DNA of 64,000 bases, from contig NC_057918.1 of NCBI RefSeq assembly GCF_018873765.1, positions 60,018,871 to 60,082,870 of the forward strand, written 5' to 3'. A program made the translations under genes and the position numbers. The notes under the pieces were generated by a model. That model did no database searches. It was not told the origin of the DNA and saw only the letters and a list, made by a program, of their open reading frames with translations. The stretch is from Telopea speciosissima. Its lineage: Eukaryota; Streptophyta; Magnoliopsida; Proteales; Proteaceae. Below, in pieces: positions 52,117 through 64,000 of this stretch (positions within the stretch are counted from its first letter, which is position 1; each line of letters opens with the position of its first letter).

Positions 52117-54637
52117 GTTCTTCATTGAATACATTAGATGTTCTTGTTTGAAATCTATGTCATGGTTTTGTGCTTCTATTGTTTGGTTCCATGTTCTTCT
52201 CTATCTCCATCCTCTTTTTCTAATCTTTTCTCCCATAGGATTTTCTATTTTGAACAAGAAAATCAAGCATTCAAATACCCCACATGGGGCATCGTCTTTG
52301 CAAAAAGAGAAAGAGAGAAAGAGAGCGGTGCGGCCAGGAGCACAATCGCTTCCGCGACTGTGCTCCTGGCAGCGGGTGCACTGCACGCAAGGAGGAAGGG
52401 TGAGGAGGGCATGGGGGCAATAGTCTGGCACTGCGCGTCGCAGGCAACTGGCTACTACTACCTACGCCAACACTTGCGCGACCAACAGGCTGCTGCCTTG
52501 TATGAGCGTGGGGCAGCCAGCGACACAAGGGGAAAAAAAAAAAAAAAAGAGGTATGGGGATTGGGATTTGATTTTGGTCATTGTTTTCTTCTCCCATATT
52601 CTTGTTTTAGCTCCATTAATGGAGGTCTTGTTTGAAGGTCCTTCAATGGAGGTTGGTTGATGATTATCTAATGGTGTTTTGAACAAATTAGGAAGCTTTC
52701 ATAGTTTCCTATTTAGATTAGAAGAGATCATTAATAAATCTTTGATTTGAATTAATTTTAGCAAGTGTTTCTTAAACTAACTCAAACTCTAGATTTGCTT
52801 TGTTTTAAAATGAAAGTAGAATTGGATTGTAATTCTATAATACAAGAGTTGTATTGAGTTTCTATTTCTAAGAAGTTTACTTGGAGACAAATTAATCTTA
52901 ATTGCTAATTTTAATTTCTCTACCTTATCTTTTCCTTTTTATTTTTGAATTAAAATTGAGATGGGACCCACATTAAAATCAAACTACAGGTAAGACCCAT
53001 GGATCGAGCCATAGTCATCAAACCGTGGGTAAAACCCATGGATCGAACCATGGGTTAGTCCCATGGATTGAGTCATGCGGCTCGGACCATAGGAAAGACC
53101 CATGTGTTGACCCATGTAGTGATCCACATGGGGCGACCCACATGGATCGAGCCGCATGGGTATGGGTCCTTGGATCGATCTACATGGGTTTGACCCACAT
53201 GGATCGACCCAAATTCTTGTAATCCTTTTCTTGCATTTTATTTTTGAAATTTAAGGTCAAAATTGAGATTGATTTATTTTGAATTAATCTCATTTCTTTT
53301 TATGACCAATTGCATGCATTTGTTTCAAACTTCAATTAATTAAGAAAATTTCAGATTTGCACATGAAATTGGGTAATTAATAGATGTGGTTTGAAATATC
53401 AATTTTACCTTATTGTATAAAGTGCTATGAGATAATGCTTGGGATGCAATAAAATTCTGTTTTTCAAATGTTAAGTGTTTAAATCAAAATAGCCCTTATA
53501 CCTTGTATAGATTGCTCATCCAAGTGTTGGGTGCTCTTTTGATGTTTGGATTATTTTTTTAATGTTAAAATATACTGCCATGGGATGTATTTTTTGCTAA
53601 CAATTTTTTTTTTTTAGCATGGAATGGTCATGGGATAGTTGTGTGGTGCATATTTTAAGTCTATGTCACTTTATTATTTTCCTCCCCTCTTCTTTCCCCA
53701 TTTAATGATTGCATCCCCCCTTGAGCAGCCCTAATTTTGGAGGGTTAGTTTCTCAAGGTTTTCACAAGGGTTGTAATTATTAAATTTATTTTTAAGTTCA
53801 TTGGATGTAACTGGTTGAAGATATATGATATACTTTGAGATGGAGAAAGAGAAACTACATCTTCTTGGAGGATGCCACGTTAAGTGGGAGCTTCTCAAGT
53901 TTCAAGGCATTGAAGATTACTTGGAAAATCCGATGACCATGCCATTTACATTTTTATTAATGTTTGTATGGTTTGATGCATGCTAGTCTGTAAGGTAGCT
54001 TATTTTATTTTACGTGTTTCTAGATGCATATGATGCATGAATGTTGTAACACGTGCAATGCATTTCCATAATAATTTACCTTATTACCTTCAAGTTTTAA
54101 AGCAAGTATTAATATGGGAATCGTTAAACGGTAAGAATCTCGTGGCCTCCTATCATGGTAGGTGTAGGGACTGTTTTAAAAGCACTTTGAGAACTCCGAA
54201 AGGCTAACCTTAGTAAGTGATGAATGAGTCACTTACTCCCATCTCCGGTGTGATAAAGAATGAATCATGGTGGGTAAGGTATACCCCTGAATGTGGGTAT
54301 TATCTCAAAATCATGATTTATTTTAAATGATAGGTACATACTTGACTTGAGTGTACAATGAACTCCGAAAAGCTAAGCTATCACTCAGGTGGCCAATTTA
54401 TTGGAGGTCAATACTATACATAGTTTTTAATAGCAAAGGGAGTGCACAGTGAACTCCGAAAGGCTAAGCTGTGTATATTCAAAGTGCTTAGTAGACTCCA
54501 ATGCACATTATCGACTGAGAGGATTGTTGATTCTGTGAATTACCATTGAAATAGTGTTGCATGTTTTCCTTATTTCTTTTAATGGTAGCTTTATTAATTA
54601 ATTATTTGGACATCGTTTGTAGACTTACTTTCTCAAT
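52117..54637 (+). other. Long repeat-rich leader of the Copia element
   Basis: About 2.5 kb before gag. It holds a hairpin at 52,333-52,369 (CCAGGAGCACA with its inverse), a 16-A run at 52,532-52,547, a CCATGGATCGA-type repeat cluster at 52,988-53,216, a hairpin at 54,212-54,236 (AGTAAGTGA/TCACTTACT) and three copies of GAACTCCGAAAGGCTAA at 54,191, 54,360 and 54,451. The 165-codon frame at 52,138 has no recognised domain and crosses low-complexity sequence. Confidence 0.7.
52988..53216. repeat. CCCATGGATCGA repeat cluster
   Basis: Roughly ten irregular units of GACCCAYATGGATCGA(GCC), about 20 bp each, with palindromic CCATGG and TCGA words. It lies in the Copia leader. Confidence 0.85.
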
Positions 54638-57600
54638 ATGACGAATAACAATGCCCTTACCTCCCTACTGAATGACAATAGACTGATCGGATCTAATTAC
54701 CTAGATTGGAAGCGAAAGCTTATACTTGTTCTGAAAGCGGGGAAAATCCACAATGTGCTTACTTCTAATGCACCTCCTTTACCCAAAACCACTAACGAGG
54801 ATGACTATATTTCCTAGGAGTCCTTCAGACAGAAGGATGCTTTAGCCATCGGCTACATACTTAGTTCTATTGACAAGAGCACGCAAAGTTCATGTGATGA
54901 CATGGAGACCGCCGAAGAAGTGATGAAACATCTCGAGACAACCTTTGGCAAGCAAGATCATTTTGCGTGCCAAAGTATATCCTCAGCGTTGATTGCATCA
55001 ATGATGATTGATGGCACCACCATCCTGGATCATATGATGAAGCTTAATAACCACTTCCAGGACCTTGAGGGTTTTGCCACTTTGTTCGATCTCGATTTGA
55101 AAATTGAGATCATTTTTGCCTAACTCTCTGTTGCATATGGATCATTCATTATGAATTACCATATGAATAAAGCGGTGGTTAAGAATGTCTCTGAGCTTAC
55201 TAACATGCTTGTTGAAGCAGAAAGTACGCTCAGGAAGAGTAAAGTAATAGCTCTTGTCACTGAGAAAAGTTCTCAGTCTTCAAAGAACAAAAAGAAGAAG
55301 AGAACAAAGAAAGGGAAGAAAGGCAAGTCGACCACAGTGAAAGAGGGAGGGGTACAGAAGAAGAAGGCAAAGGCTAAAAAGGGAAAGTGTTTCTAGTGCA
55401 GTAAGCTGGGACATTGGAAGAGGAACTGCCAAGAGTACCTTGCTTCCTTGGAGAAGGATAAGATTGAGATAGGTATTTTTGATACTTTTGTTACTGAATC
55501 ACTTTTGTTGGTAGGATCAACTAATATGTGGTGTATGGACTCTAGATCCACCGCACACATTTGTAATATGTTGCAGAGGTTTCAGGAGAACAGAAAGAAT
55601 GAGATCACCCTCAAAGTAGGAACTGGAGATGAAGTCGACGTAGTAGTTGTCGGAACATATTTTATTCGTTTTAGTAGTACTAGAACTTTAAGATTAAATA
55701 ATTGTTATTATATATCAGGATTTAGTAGGAATTTGATTTATGTTTCAAGACTCATAGATGATGACTATAAAATTTCTTTTTATAATGATATGATAATTAG
55801 TTATAGAGGCAAACATGTTGCTTCTGGTTTTAGAATGAATGGCCTTTACTTTCTTAATTCTGTCTTGAATCAATCTGGTAGTTCCAGTACAACTGTTAGT
55901 GTAACGAAACGAAAATATTCTCCAGATAATCAAACATACCTATGACACCTCAGGCTAAGCCACATAGGAGTAGACAAGATAAAAAGTTTGGTTAAGGATG
56001 GAACTCTTGAAAGTCTTAAGGTGCAACCATACCCTATCTGTGAATCATGCTTACAAGGAAAGATGGCTAATCAAACTTTTCCCAAGAAAGGAAGGAGAGC
56101 CACCGGTACGTTAGATTTAATCCACTCAGACATTTGTGGCCATTAAATATCACTGCTAGGTATCAATACTTAGTCACCTTCACCGATGATTACTCACGAT
56201 ATGGATACATTTATCTATTGTACCAGCAAACTGAAACCTTTGAAAAGTTCAAAGAGTTCCAAGCCGAGGTTGAAAACCAATTAGATAAACGTATCAAATG
56301 CCTCTAATCTGATCGAGGTGGTGAGTATTTATCCGAGGAATTCTTGGATCACTTACATGATTGGGGTATCTTATCGCAGCTGACTGCACCAAGCACACCA
56401 CAACAAAATAGTGTGTCAGAGAGAAGGAATCGAACTCTATTAGACATGGTTCAATCGATGCTCACATACTCTCAGCTGCACTTGTCATTTTGGGGTTATG
56501 CTTTGGAAACGGAGATATATATTCTGAATAAGGTTCCGAGTAAATCTATACCTAAGACGCCATATGAGTTGTGGATAGGGCACAAACCTAGTCTACAACA
56601 TCTTAGGGTATGAGGCTACGTTACACATGTGAAATAGCAGCATGTAGACAAACTAGAATCCAGGACTGATAGATGTAATTTTCTAGGCTATCCCAAAGGC
56701 ACCGTTGGATATTATTTCTATAATCCAGTGGAGCAGAAAGTGTTTATTAGTAAACATGCAATGCTCCTTGAAGATGATCAGATCATCCCTAGATCTGAAC
56801 CAATAGTCATCCAAGAGTTGGAAAACCTTAATGCTCAGACTTCCTAGTCACACCCACCTCTGAACTACCACCACCGGTGGTAACTCCAGTAGAACCAAAG
56901 TGCAATTGAAGGACAATTAGAGCTCCTGATCGTTTGGTTTTCTTTAGCGATGAATCAAACAAATTGGTAGAGTTTTATATGGTCATCGACTCTTCAAATT
57001 TGGATCCTAGCACCTACCAAGAAGCTATAGTAGATGTAGATTTAGTTAGATGGATAGATACTATGAAAAATGAGATGGACTCAATGTATGCCAATGGTGT
57101 TTGATTCTAGTGGGTCCACCTGAAGCTATTAGACCTATTGGATGTAAATGGATCTACAAGAAGAAGAAAGACGCCGATGGAAACATAGAGAGATTTAAGG
57201 TAAGGTTGGTAGCCAAGGGCTATACCCAACGAGAAGGCATAGACTATGAGGAAACCTTCTCACAGTCGCAATGCTAAAGTCCATACGGATTTTACTTGCC
57301 ATAGCAGACTTGGATTATGAGATCTGGCAGATGGATGTCCAAATAGCTTTCTTGAATGAACATCTTGATGAGGACATTTACATGTCCTAGCCAGAGGGGT
57401 TCACCACTCAAGGAGAGGCGAATAAAGTGTGCAAGTTGTTGAAGTCAATCTATGGACTCAAACAAGCATCTAGAAGTTGGAACATCAGGTTCGATCAAGC
57501 AATCAAAGATTTTGGATTTGATCAGAATCATGATGAACCCTGTGTTTACAAGAAGTTCAGTGGGAGCTCTATTTTTTTCCTTGTCCTGTATGTAGATGAC

Positions 57601-58573
57601 ATACTTCTCATCGGGAATGATGTAGGAATGCTATCTTCTGTAAAGATATGGCTATCTACAAATTTCTCAATGAAAGACTTAGGTGATGCCACGTGTATGC
57701 TAGGCATCAAAGTAGTCAGGGATAGGAAACTCAGAATTTTAGGACTATCCCAAGCCAATTATATAGACAAAATTCTGGATAAATTTAGAATGCAAGATTC
57801 TAAGAGAGAAAACGTTCCTTTCAGACATGGCATTACACTTTCTAAGTCTCAATGTCTACAGACTCTTGAGGATATAGATACTATGAAAGGGATTCCATAT
57901 GCTTCAGCGGTTAGAAGCCTTATGTATGCAATGCTATGTACCAGACCGGACATATGTCATGCAGTTGGTATGGTCAGCTAATATCAATCAAATCCTGGAT
58001 AGGATCACTGGACTACTGTTAAGTGCATCATGAAGTACTTGCGAAAAACAAAGGATCATTTCCTCATTTATGGTGCGGATAGCTTATCAGTAGTAGGATA
58101 CACAGATTCAGATTTCTAGTCAGATAAGGAAGATAGGAAATCAACTTCTGGAATGATCTTCATGTTAGGAGGAGGGACTATCATATGGATGAGTGCAAGC
58201 AGAAGTCAACGGCAGATTCCACAACTGAGGCTAAATACTTGGCAACATGTGAAGCAGCCAAGGAGGGGTGTGGTTGAGAAAATCTTTCACCGACCTGGGG
58301 GTTGTACCTGACCTCGTTAAGAACCTTTTAAGTCTGTTATGTGATAACAGAGGAGCCATTGCTCAGGCTAAGAAACCAAGAGCACATCAGAAGAATAAGT
58401 ATGTGGAGCGCAATATCATCTCATTTAGGAGATCATACAACGAGGCGACGTATCCATTCCCAAAGTTTTCAATAGATAACTTGTTTGATCCCTTGACTAA
58501 GGGACTTGCACTTGTAGTATTCAATGGACATGTTGAAAACATGGGAATAAGAGTAGTTGGACGTTGGATTTGA
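54638..58573 (+). pseudogene. Copia gag-pol polyprotein, broken
   Basis: Starts MTNNNALTSLLNDNRLIGSN. Gag reads WKRKLILVLKAGK and MKHLETTFGKQDH; a K-rich stretch precedes the zinc knuckle CF*CSKLGHWKRNC, where a stop replaces one residue. Protease has WCMDSRSTAHIC, with R in place of the G of the D-S-G triad. Integrase follows with HLRLSHIGVDKIKSL, CESCLQGKM, then [22 protein letters not shown] has [25 protein letters not shown] and LYVDDILLIGND (YVDD), and RNase H the GYTDSDF and TEAKYLATCEAAK segments. At least six stops and several frameshifts are present, for example after DDYIS and IIFA. Confidence 0.9.
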
Positions 58574-58589
58574 TGTACAAGTGGGAGAC

Positions 58590-59819
58590 TGTTGGATATA
58601 TTACATATTGATGTGTGTGTCCATCAAACCCGATTTAATTTGATTAAGTTAATTAATTGATTTACAAATATTATGTGCTTGTCATAATTGTTCTTTAGTG
58701 TAACTGCCCACTTTATACCGTTTGTTGTTCACAACTTTAGACAGAGTTGGGCAATCTGTTCTATGGTTGTCGTATTGTATATTCGTTCAATAAGGATTGG
58801 GTAAAAATGTAAATACGGGCACATCTAGTGTTGAACATTGATCCACATAGATTCTTGAATTACCATCGTGTTTTGATCTGCGACAAAAATCTCTGGTAGT
58901 TACTTTTCCATACCTGAGAGATACTTACTATTTTATTCGTGTTGTATGCATTTGTGGTGAGTCAATGGTTGATGTCTACCGAAATGATTGACTATATATT
59001 GGCCGCTCTATGTATGCAATCCGAATAGTAATAGATGTGATGCTCAATAGGGTTTCCACTGCCCGTATAGGGAGAACATCCAAAACAGAGTTGTCGGATG
59101 TGATTGTGCCAAATCCAAGGCCTTTGTATTTATGAAGTGTTTGCAGAAGAGAATTTTATTTTATTATTAAAATTATTTTCAACTGTTTTTCAGCCATTCA
59201 AAGTTCTAGACACTCTCGTGATTAATTATAGTAGACCGGAATCGTGGCAGTGAATTTTATTTCATGGTTGCAGGGGTATATTATAGATGTTGGTAGTGTG
59301 GGGAGAAAGTGTAATAAAACATCTACTGATTGGGGGTTTTCAGGTTACGCCTTTTGTAGAGATGTTTTTTTATACAATTAAGGAAAACTTTATTGTAGAG
59401 ATTTCCTTATGTGCAAAGATGAATAACTTAAAGGGCTACCCTTTAGGATCACACCACTTGGGACTATTTGAACTATTAGATTGTAATCTCCAAAATAAGC
59501 ATTCTCTTTAAAAGAGAAGGCTGAGGTCAATTTTAAGAACTAATTATTAGTTCTCAATTGCTTATAATTTTAGAGAGTTGAGAGTTGAAAAGAGAAGAGT
59601 CTTCTTCTTCAACCTCAAGCTTTGGTCATTGGAGAGCAAAGCATGCTTCGGTGTTCATGACCTTGTGTTGCATTCCTTTGGAGGAACACGTCATTTGTGT
59701 GTTCTAGGTGATCATTCCATCCCCATCAAGGTAAGTATGATCATGTATTCAATGAGATCCTTATGCTTAAGATTTTTTGAACTTGATTTTGAATCGATTC
59801 GCTTCCGTCGTCGCTAATA
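58590..59819 (+). repeat. 3' LTR of the Copia element
   Basis: Begins TGTTGGATATATTACAT and ends CGCTAATA. It is 7 bp longer than the 5' LTR, with visible substitutions. Confidence 0.92.
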
Positions 59820-59824
59820 GCCAT

Positions 59825-60072
59825 GACCTAGCTTGGATCGACTCAACATGTATGTGTAAAAAACCCAGGACCCTAGCTACAAGGGAGGAGAGAGGGTGCT
59901 CTCTTCTTTTTTTAAAAAAAATTTGGTACAAATAAGCTCAATTAAAGGCGTTGGAAAAGCACAAGGAGTCAGTCTTACAAAGATCGAACAACCAAGGAGT
60001 GGAATTTGGCCAGTCAGTCCTTCTTGCTAAGGAGACCACTCTTCAAGGAACTCTACCCTTGTAGTTCCCATA
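59825..60072. other. Non-coding between Copia and L1
   Basis: No gene recognised. A short T-run plus A-run lies at about 59,909-59,921. Confidence 0.5.
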
Positions 60073-61535
60073 TTTTTTTAGCAAAGAAGGTGGAAAATGC
60101 CCAACCAAGTGATTTATTAAAAGAAACTAAAGAAATATTTCTTGTTGTTAAGAATTACAGCTTATACAATGAAAAGAGGTGATTGAACCCACCAGACTTT
60201 ACCAAAGCCTTTCCCTTTGTAGACGGCTAAGTGACTCTATAACCGCTCTGTGGGATTTTCCCCTTTCTAGAACAGCTAAGGTTAGTTGAAATCTTTCACT
60301 TACCTTCAACCAACTAATCTATTTCATAACCAAAATCCCACTTTCTTCAACTAGACACACGAACCAAAGAAGCCCCTTTAGCTAATACATGGGCTTCTCC
60401 ATTCAAAGTACAAGGAACAAAATGAAAACAGACACTAGCAAAGTCATTAAACAAACAAAAAATGTCATCAACTAGAAAATTAGTCGCCCAATTCGGGGCC
60501 TAAAGAATAAAAAACACAGTGTAAATGTTGAAGAGATAAGCTTCTGGCCAATAGAATGTTGTCTCTTAGTGCTTTAGTCTCCATTGATGTTGCTGAAAAG
60601 CTACACCCAGATCTACATTTAGCTACAACAAAAGTTCTATTAGAATCTCGAATGATAACCCCCTGCTACCACAAGCATTATTAGATTTCCAAGAACCATC
60701 AGAATGAATACAAGAATGATTCAAGTTTAAAGGATGTAGAACATAGAAAATAATAGGAGGAACATTTTGATACTCATAATGATTCATGTGTATACCATGT
60801 CTTTTTTCTTCAACAGAGTGATAAAACCCTTGGGTTACATTAAAAAGAGAAGGGTTAATATAGTTAAAAATAATGTTGTTCGAGCCTTCCAAATATGCCA
60901 TAGTAAGATAACCCAGTGAAGCACTGCATCCTCAAGAATCGAAAAATGAGCTGAAACATTTAAGAATTGCTGCACTATATAGTTCCTTGTAAATCATTGG
61001 TATTAAATCTAAAGGGGGAAGCCCTCCAGCAATCAGAGGCAAATTTCACAAGAACAAAGCATGTAAAACATTCTCTTCAGCCTAGAGACATAGTGGGCAA
61101 ATGGGATTTGGTGAAATGTGCCTAAAAAATTTACAACATTTCCATAAAAGGATCTTGAGTTTAAGGGGTAGTTTTAGTTTTCATAGATGCTTCAAAAATA
61201 AAGGTCGAGCTGAATTAGAGCTAGGAGAATCAACAAGATTAAGATGATGCAAAACTAAATAATATGTTGATTTTACTGAAAACAAATCATTTAAAGAAGC
61301 AGTCCAGAACCAGGAGTCACCTTTAGAGGCAATACACAAAGGAATTTTTGAGATAGCCAATGCCTCAATGGAAGAAAATGCCTTTTTAACCAAATCAGAT
61401 TTCCAACAAGCTAGTCTAGAGTCAATAAGGTCAGACACAAGATGCAAGTTATTGGTAGGAGAACTAAAGATTTTATTAGCTGTGATAGATGGGACCCAAA
61501 CATCAAGATAAATCCTAGTAGAAGGACTATCTCCT
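60073..61535 (-). mobile_element. 5'-truncated L1 with zinc-binding and RNase H relics
   Basis: Minus strand. 61,535-61,181 reads IYLDVWVPSITANKI, HLVSDLIDSRLACWKSDLVK and DSWFWTASLNDLFSVKSTYY, the zinc-binding RT region. 60,901-60,623 reads HSCIHSDGSWKSNNACGSRG, a degraded RNase H start. It ends in TTTGCTAAAAAAATA, read as T-run and AGCAAAG on the plus strand at 60,073-60,085. Multiple stops. Its subfamily differs from the L1s at 6704-9304. Confidence 0.8.
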
Positions 61536-61539
61536 ATTC

Positions 61540-62751
61540 TCCTACAAAGACCGTTTGGGTTTGCTTATTAATGTTTATACATATATCTTGCTACTTGCAT
61601 CATTATGAGCATGATTGCATATTTGCATTTTATCTTATTGATTGATGATTTGATGTCATGAATTGTGTTGGGTTACGGTATCGATGAGTACCGATATCAG
61701 AACCCCAGAGTCATGTGGACTTGTAATTGTATGTCATCCTTACCTGTATGCATCGTATTGTGCTGGTACCCGGGTGTTAGATGGAATGGGACGTTGATAT
61801 ACTCAGAAAACCTCTCGACACGATAGGATTCATGTATTATATCTGTGGTTAGGTTCAGTTCCCTATGTTATGACCCTTACCAACAAGGGATTAGGTGTTG
61901 GATAGCCAGCGCACCTACCTCCTATGGAGAGTTTGAGAGGCCAGGCCAGGAGTAGTAATGGTTATCAGGGTCTGCCTCTGGATGGTATGAGACTATGATC
62001 AGCACGGGCCCCAAGGTAATAACTGAGGTTTCTCTGTGGCGAGAATGGAAGGATTCACAGTGTTTCCCGAGTTATTGCAGTAGCATATACCCTTGATTTA
62101 GATTTGTATGTTAGGTGGCAATTTTATAATAATTACTTGCCCCATGGACTATCTGTGAGTTATGTGTGTTTGTGCATTCCCCATCCTCTCACTGGCTCAA
62201 TGGAGCTAACCCCCTTTGTGTACACTCTTTTAGATGTAGTTGCAGATGATGCTTATCTTGCTGGACTTGAGATTCAGACATCCGAGTATGATGACATTGG
62301 TGCCGAGGACCTAGAGGCTATGACTGAGGAGCACGGCAATGGATGTCCTTGCAGGGACTGTGCCTACGACCCGTATTGATACTGAGGACTGGTTCCCTCT
62401 TTTGATTCTTTTAGGGCTTGATGCCCTTACATAAACATTTATGTTATACCATTTTGTAGTTACTTTATGGTCATAGGGAAATGTGTTAATTACAGTACTT
62501 ATTATCATTTAGTCGGTGAACATTTTGTAACTATTAATTAATTATACGCTTCCGCTACATTGAATATTGATCATTGGAAATGAAATATTATTTTCTTTTT
62601 CTGCACTTTGATGTTAATGTAAATTGATATTAGTTTAAAATTATAGCTTGGGACACTGTATCTGTGATCCTGGTAGCTTATTGGGATGACACATGTTGTC
62701 CTAATCACTCCCCTTATATTATTATACTTCTTATAGGAATAGGAGCGTGAC
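61540..62751 (+). repeat. LTR-like sequence ending GCGTGACA
   Basis: Ends GGAGCGTGACA at 62,751 and contains CTCACTGGCTCAATGGAGC followed by a TTTTAGATGTAGTTGCAGATG region, a layout that resembles LTRs of chromovirus-type Gypsy elements. The 91-codon frame at 62,104-62,379 is low in support and has no known domain. The left boundary is unclear, as the L1 relic precedes it. A diverged relative follows at 63,120. Confidence 0.45.
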
Positions 62752-64000
62752 ATATGCTATGCCTAACATGTTGATATGCTATACTCACTATGAATGTTAA
62801 AATAGATTTATTTCCTTATTAAATGTTAGTCTAGGGTTAGCTATGCTATAATGCTTATCATATTGAATGCTAGTTGCTAGGGTGTTATGCTTACATTTGA
62901 ACTATTATGAATTGAATGTGAACATGGATGTTGAGTATACAATCAGATGTTAATGTGAGTGATGGGTATGTGATGTTTTAACAATGTGGATGATGGTTAT
63001 GAGATGAATGTGAGAGATGGGATCCAAGTGCCATGAGTGGGTGCCGAACTTGTGATCGCCATGTGATATTTACTTGTGTTCATGTAGAGATAATTTGCGT
63101 TAGAAATAATTGCTGCATTAGGATGGAAACGGGTATGTGACCAGCCAACCGTGACTTCGGTATCACATTTATCGTGCTCTTGTATGTGTATGTGTAAACT
63201 AGAGGAAGCGAGAGTATAGCCGAGCCGAGCAATATTTTAGTACTATGGACTTGACCTCTGGCTTATGCATATGTATGTGCCTTCATTCATATAAATGTTT
63301 TCTGGATAGGATGATACCTTCCCCAGTGTTGCACCCCTTACCAATAGGAGCTAAGGTGTTGATAACCAATGGTGACATCCGACGGACTGGAGTACCATTC
63401 TCAATAGATCGTTGTTTGGCATGACCGGCTAAGGTACCGAAACTGAGTGAGCACTAGGATTATATCGGGGGTTTGCAGACAACTCATGGAGGAGTCCGGT
63501 ACCACAGGCTTCCAACCGCAATCCGGGTTGTTGTGTAGCACTTTACCCCAATGACTTAGGCATTTGATTGTTAGGTGGAGAATAATAAAATGAATTCATT
63601 CTTGTGCATGACTGTAAACCGGATCTGATGTACGAATTGTCCTAGCTGTATGGGATGATGTGGGATTCGTTTATCATGTTTGGGTTGCATCCTTGTGAAA
63701 TATGCATTCATGAATACTTGTGTATGCTTGCATGATCTAATTGCTCACTAGGCTTAGTGGAGCTCATCCCTCAAGGGCCTTCTCTTTTTAGATGTGGATG
63801 TAGGTTTGGCAGACCCAGTTGAGGTAGACCCGCTTATCAGTACGGTGATGGATTAGATGTTTGGGATGCTCCTAACGAGGAGGAGCATAGCTTGGACTGC
63901 ACTTGTGATGCCCATGCCTACGGGGCATAGTAGAGATCGAGGCTTGAGGCCTATTGAACTTTGAAAATTATTTTGATTTCCGGGTAATAATTAATTACAT
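62752..64000 (+). repeat. Second diverged LTR-like copy, runs off the window
   Basis: Shares with the previous segment the order CCTTACCAA...GGTGTTG, CTCACTAGGCTTAGTGGAGCTC with TTTTTAGATGTGGATGTAGG, and a GACTGCAC...TGCCTACG block. It continues past the end of the window, so its nature cannot be settled here. Confidence 0.45.

Larger units (their letters stand above)
50876..59819 (+). mobile_element. Complete-structure Ty1/Copia retrotransposon, 8.9 kb
   Basis: 5' LTR 50,876-52,098 (1223 bp) and 3' LTR 58,590-59,819 (1230 bp), flanked by GCCAT at 50,871-50,875 and 59,820-59,824. A primer-binding site TTGGCATCAGAGC follows the 5' LTR and a purine tract GTGGGAGAC precedes the 3' LTR. A 2.5-kb leader precedes gag-pol at 54,638-58,573. 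LTRs differ by many substitutions and small indels, so the insertion is not recent. The polyprotein is broken. Confidence 0.95.

Noticed and set aside
52138-52635. 165-codon frame as a host gene
   Set aside because: It lies in the Copia leader, crosses low-complexity and poly-A sequence and shows no domain.

Overview
This window is nuclear DNA of a flowering plant, very probably a eudicot; I cannot place it more precisely from sequence alone. The evidence is two intron-containing plant genes (a pectin methylesterase and a ROP-interacting CRIB protein) in a sea of plant-type transposable elements: L1 and RTE LINEs, Ty1/Copia, a Tat-like Ty3/Gypsy with two RNase H domains, a TRIM, tRNA-derived SINEs and several MITE families. 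Nearly every transposon reading frame is broken by stops, frameshifts or truncation.

Layout. (1) About 236-24,360 is a large, decayed inverted repeat. Its left arm (236-4862) matches, block by block on the opposite strand, a right arm split over 5783-6703 and 19,191-24,360. The centre is a Copia pol fragment. Each arm later received its own insertions. The left arm holds a 0.5-kb truncated L1 and a fragment of plastid ycf2 (3631-4158). The right arm holds a 12.5-kb L1 nest and an 876-bp unknown element. The L1 nest (6704-19,190, minus strand) is one near-full-length L1 with an 11-bp target-site duplication, interrupted by a second L1, an RTE LINE with a 13-bp duplication, a 1.8-kb LTR-like segment and a complete 375-bp TRIM. 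(2) 25,312-27,047 is an apparently intact two-exon PMEI-PME gene, with a near-perfect hairpin about 530 bp upstream. (3) 27,050-39,100 is intergenic: MITEs, a SINE, an L1 fragment, a Tat Gypsy RNase H relic and about 1.5 kb of irregular tandem repeats. (4) 39,142-41,177 is an apparently intact four-exon RIC gene with a MITE and a SINE in its last intron. (5) 41,737-50,606 is a Tat-like Gypsy element on the minus strand (TSD GTTTC) carrying an antisense extra ORF and minisatellites. (6) 50,876-59,819 is a Copia element with 1.2-kb LTRs (TSD GCCAT) and a 2.5-kb repeat-rich leader. (7) 59,825-64,000 holds a truncated L1 and two diverged LTR-like segments running off the window.

Only the two host genes look functional. 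The first acts on cell-wall pectin; the second belongs to ROP GTPase signalling. They face the same way about 12 kb apart, with no sign of joint function. The main interest is the record of layered insertions, several dated relative to one another by an empty counterpart site in the other inverted-repeat arm. I saw no tRNA, rRNA or CRISPR feature.
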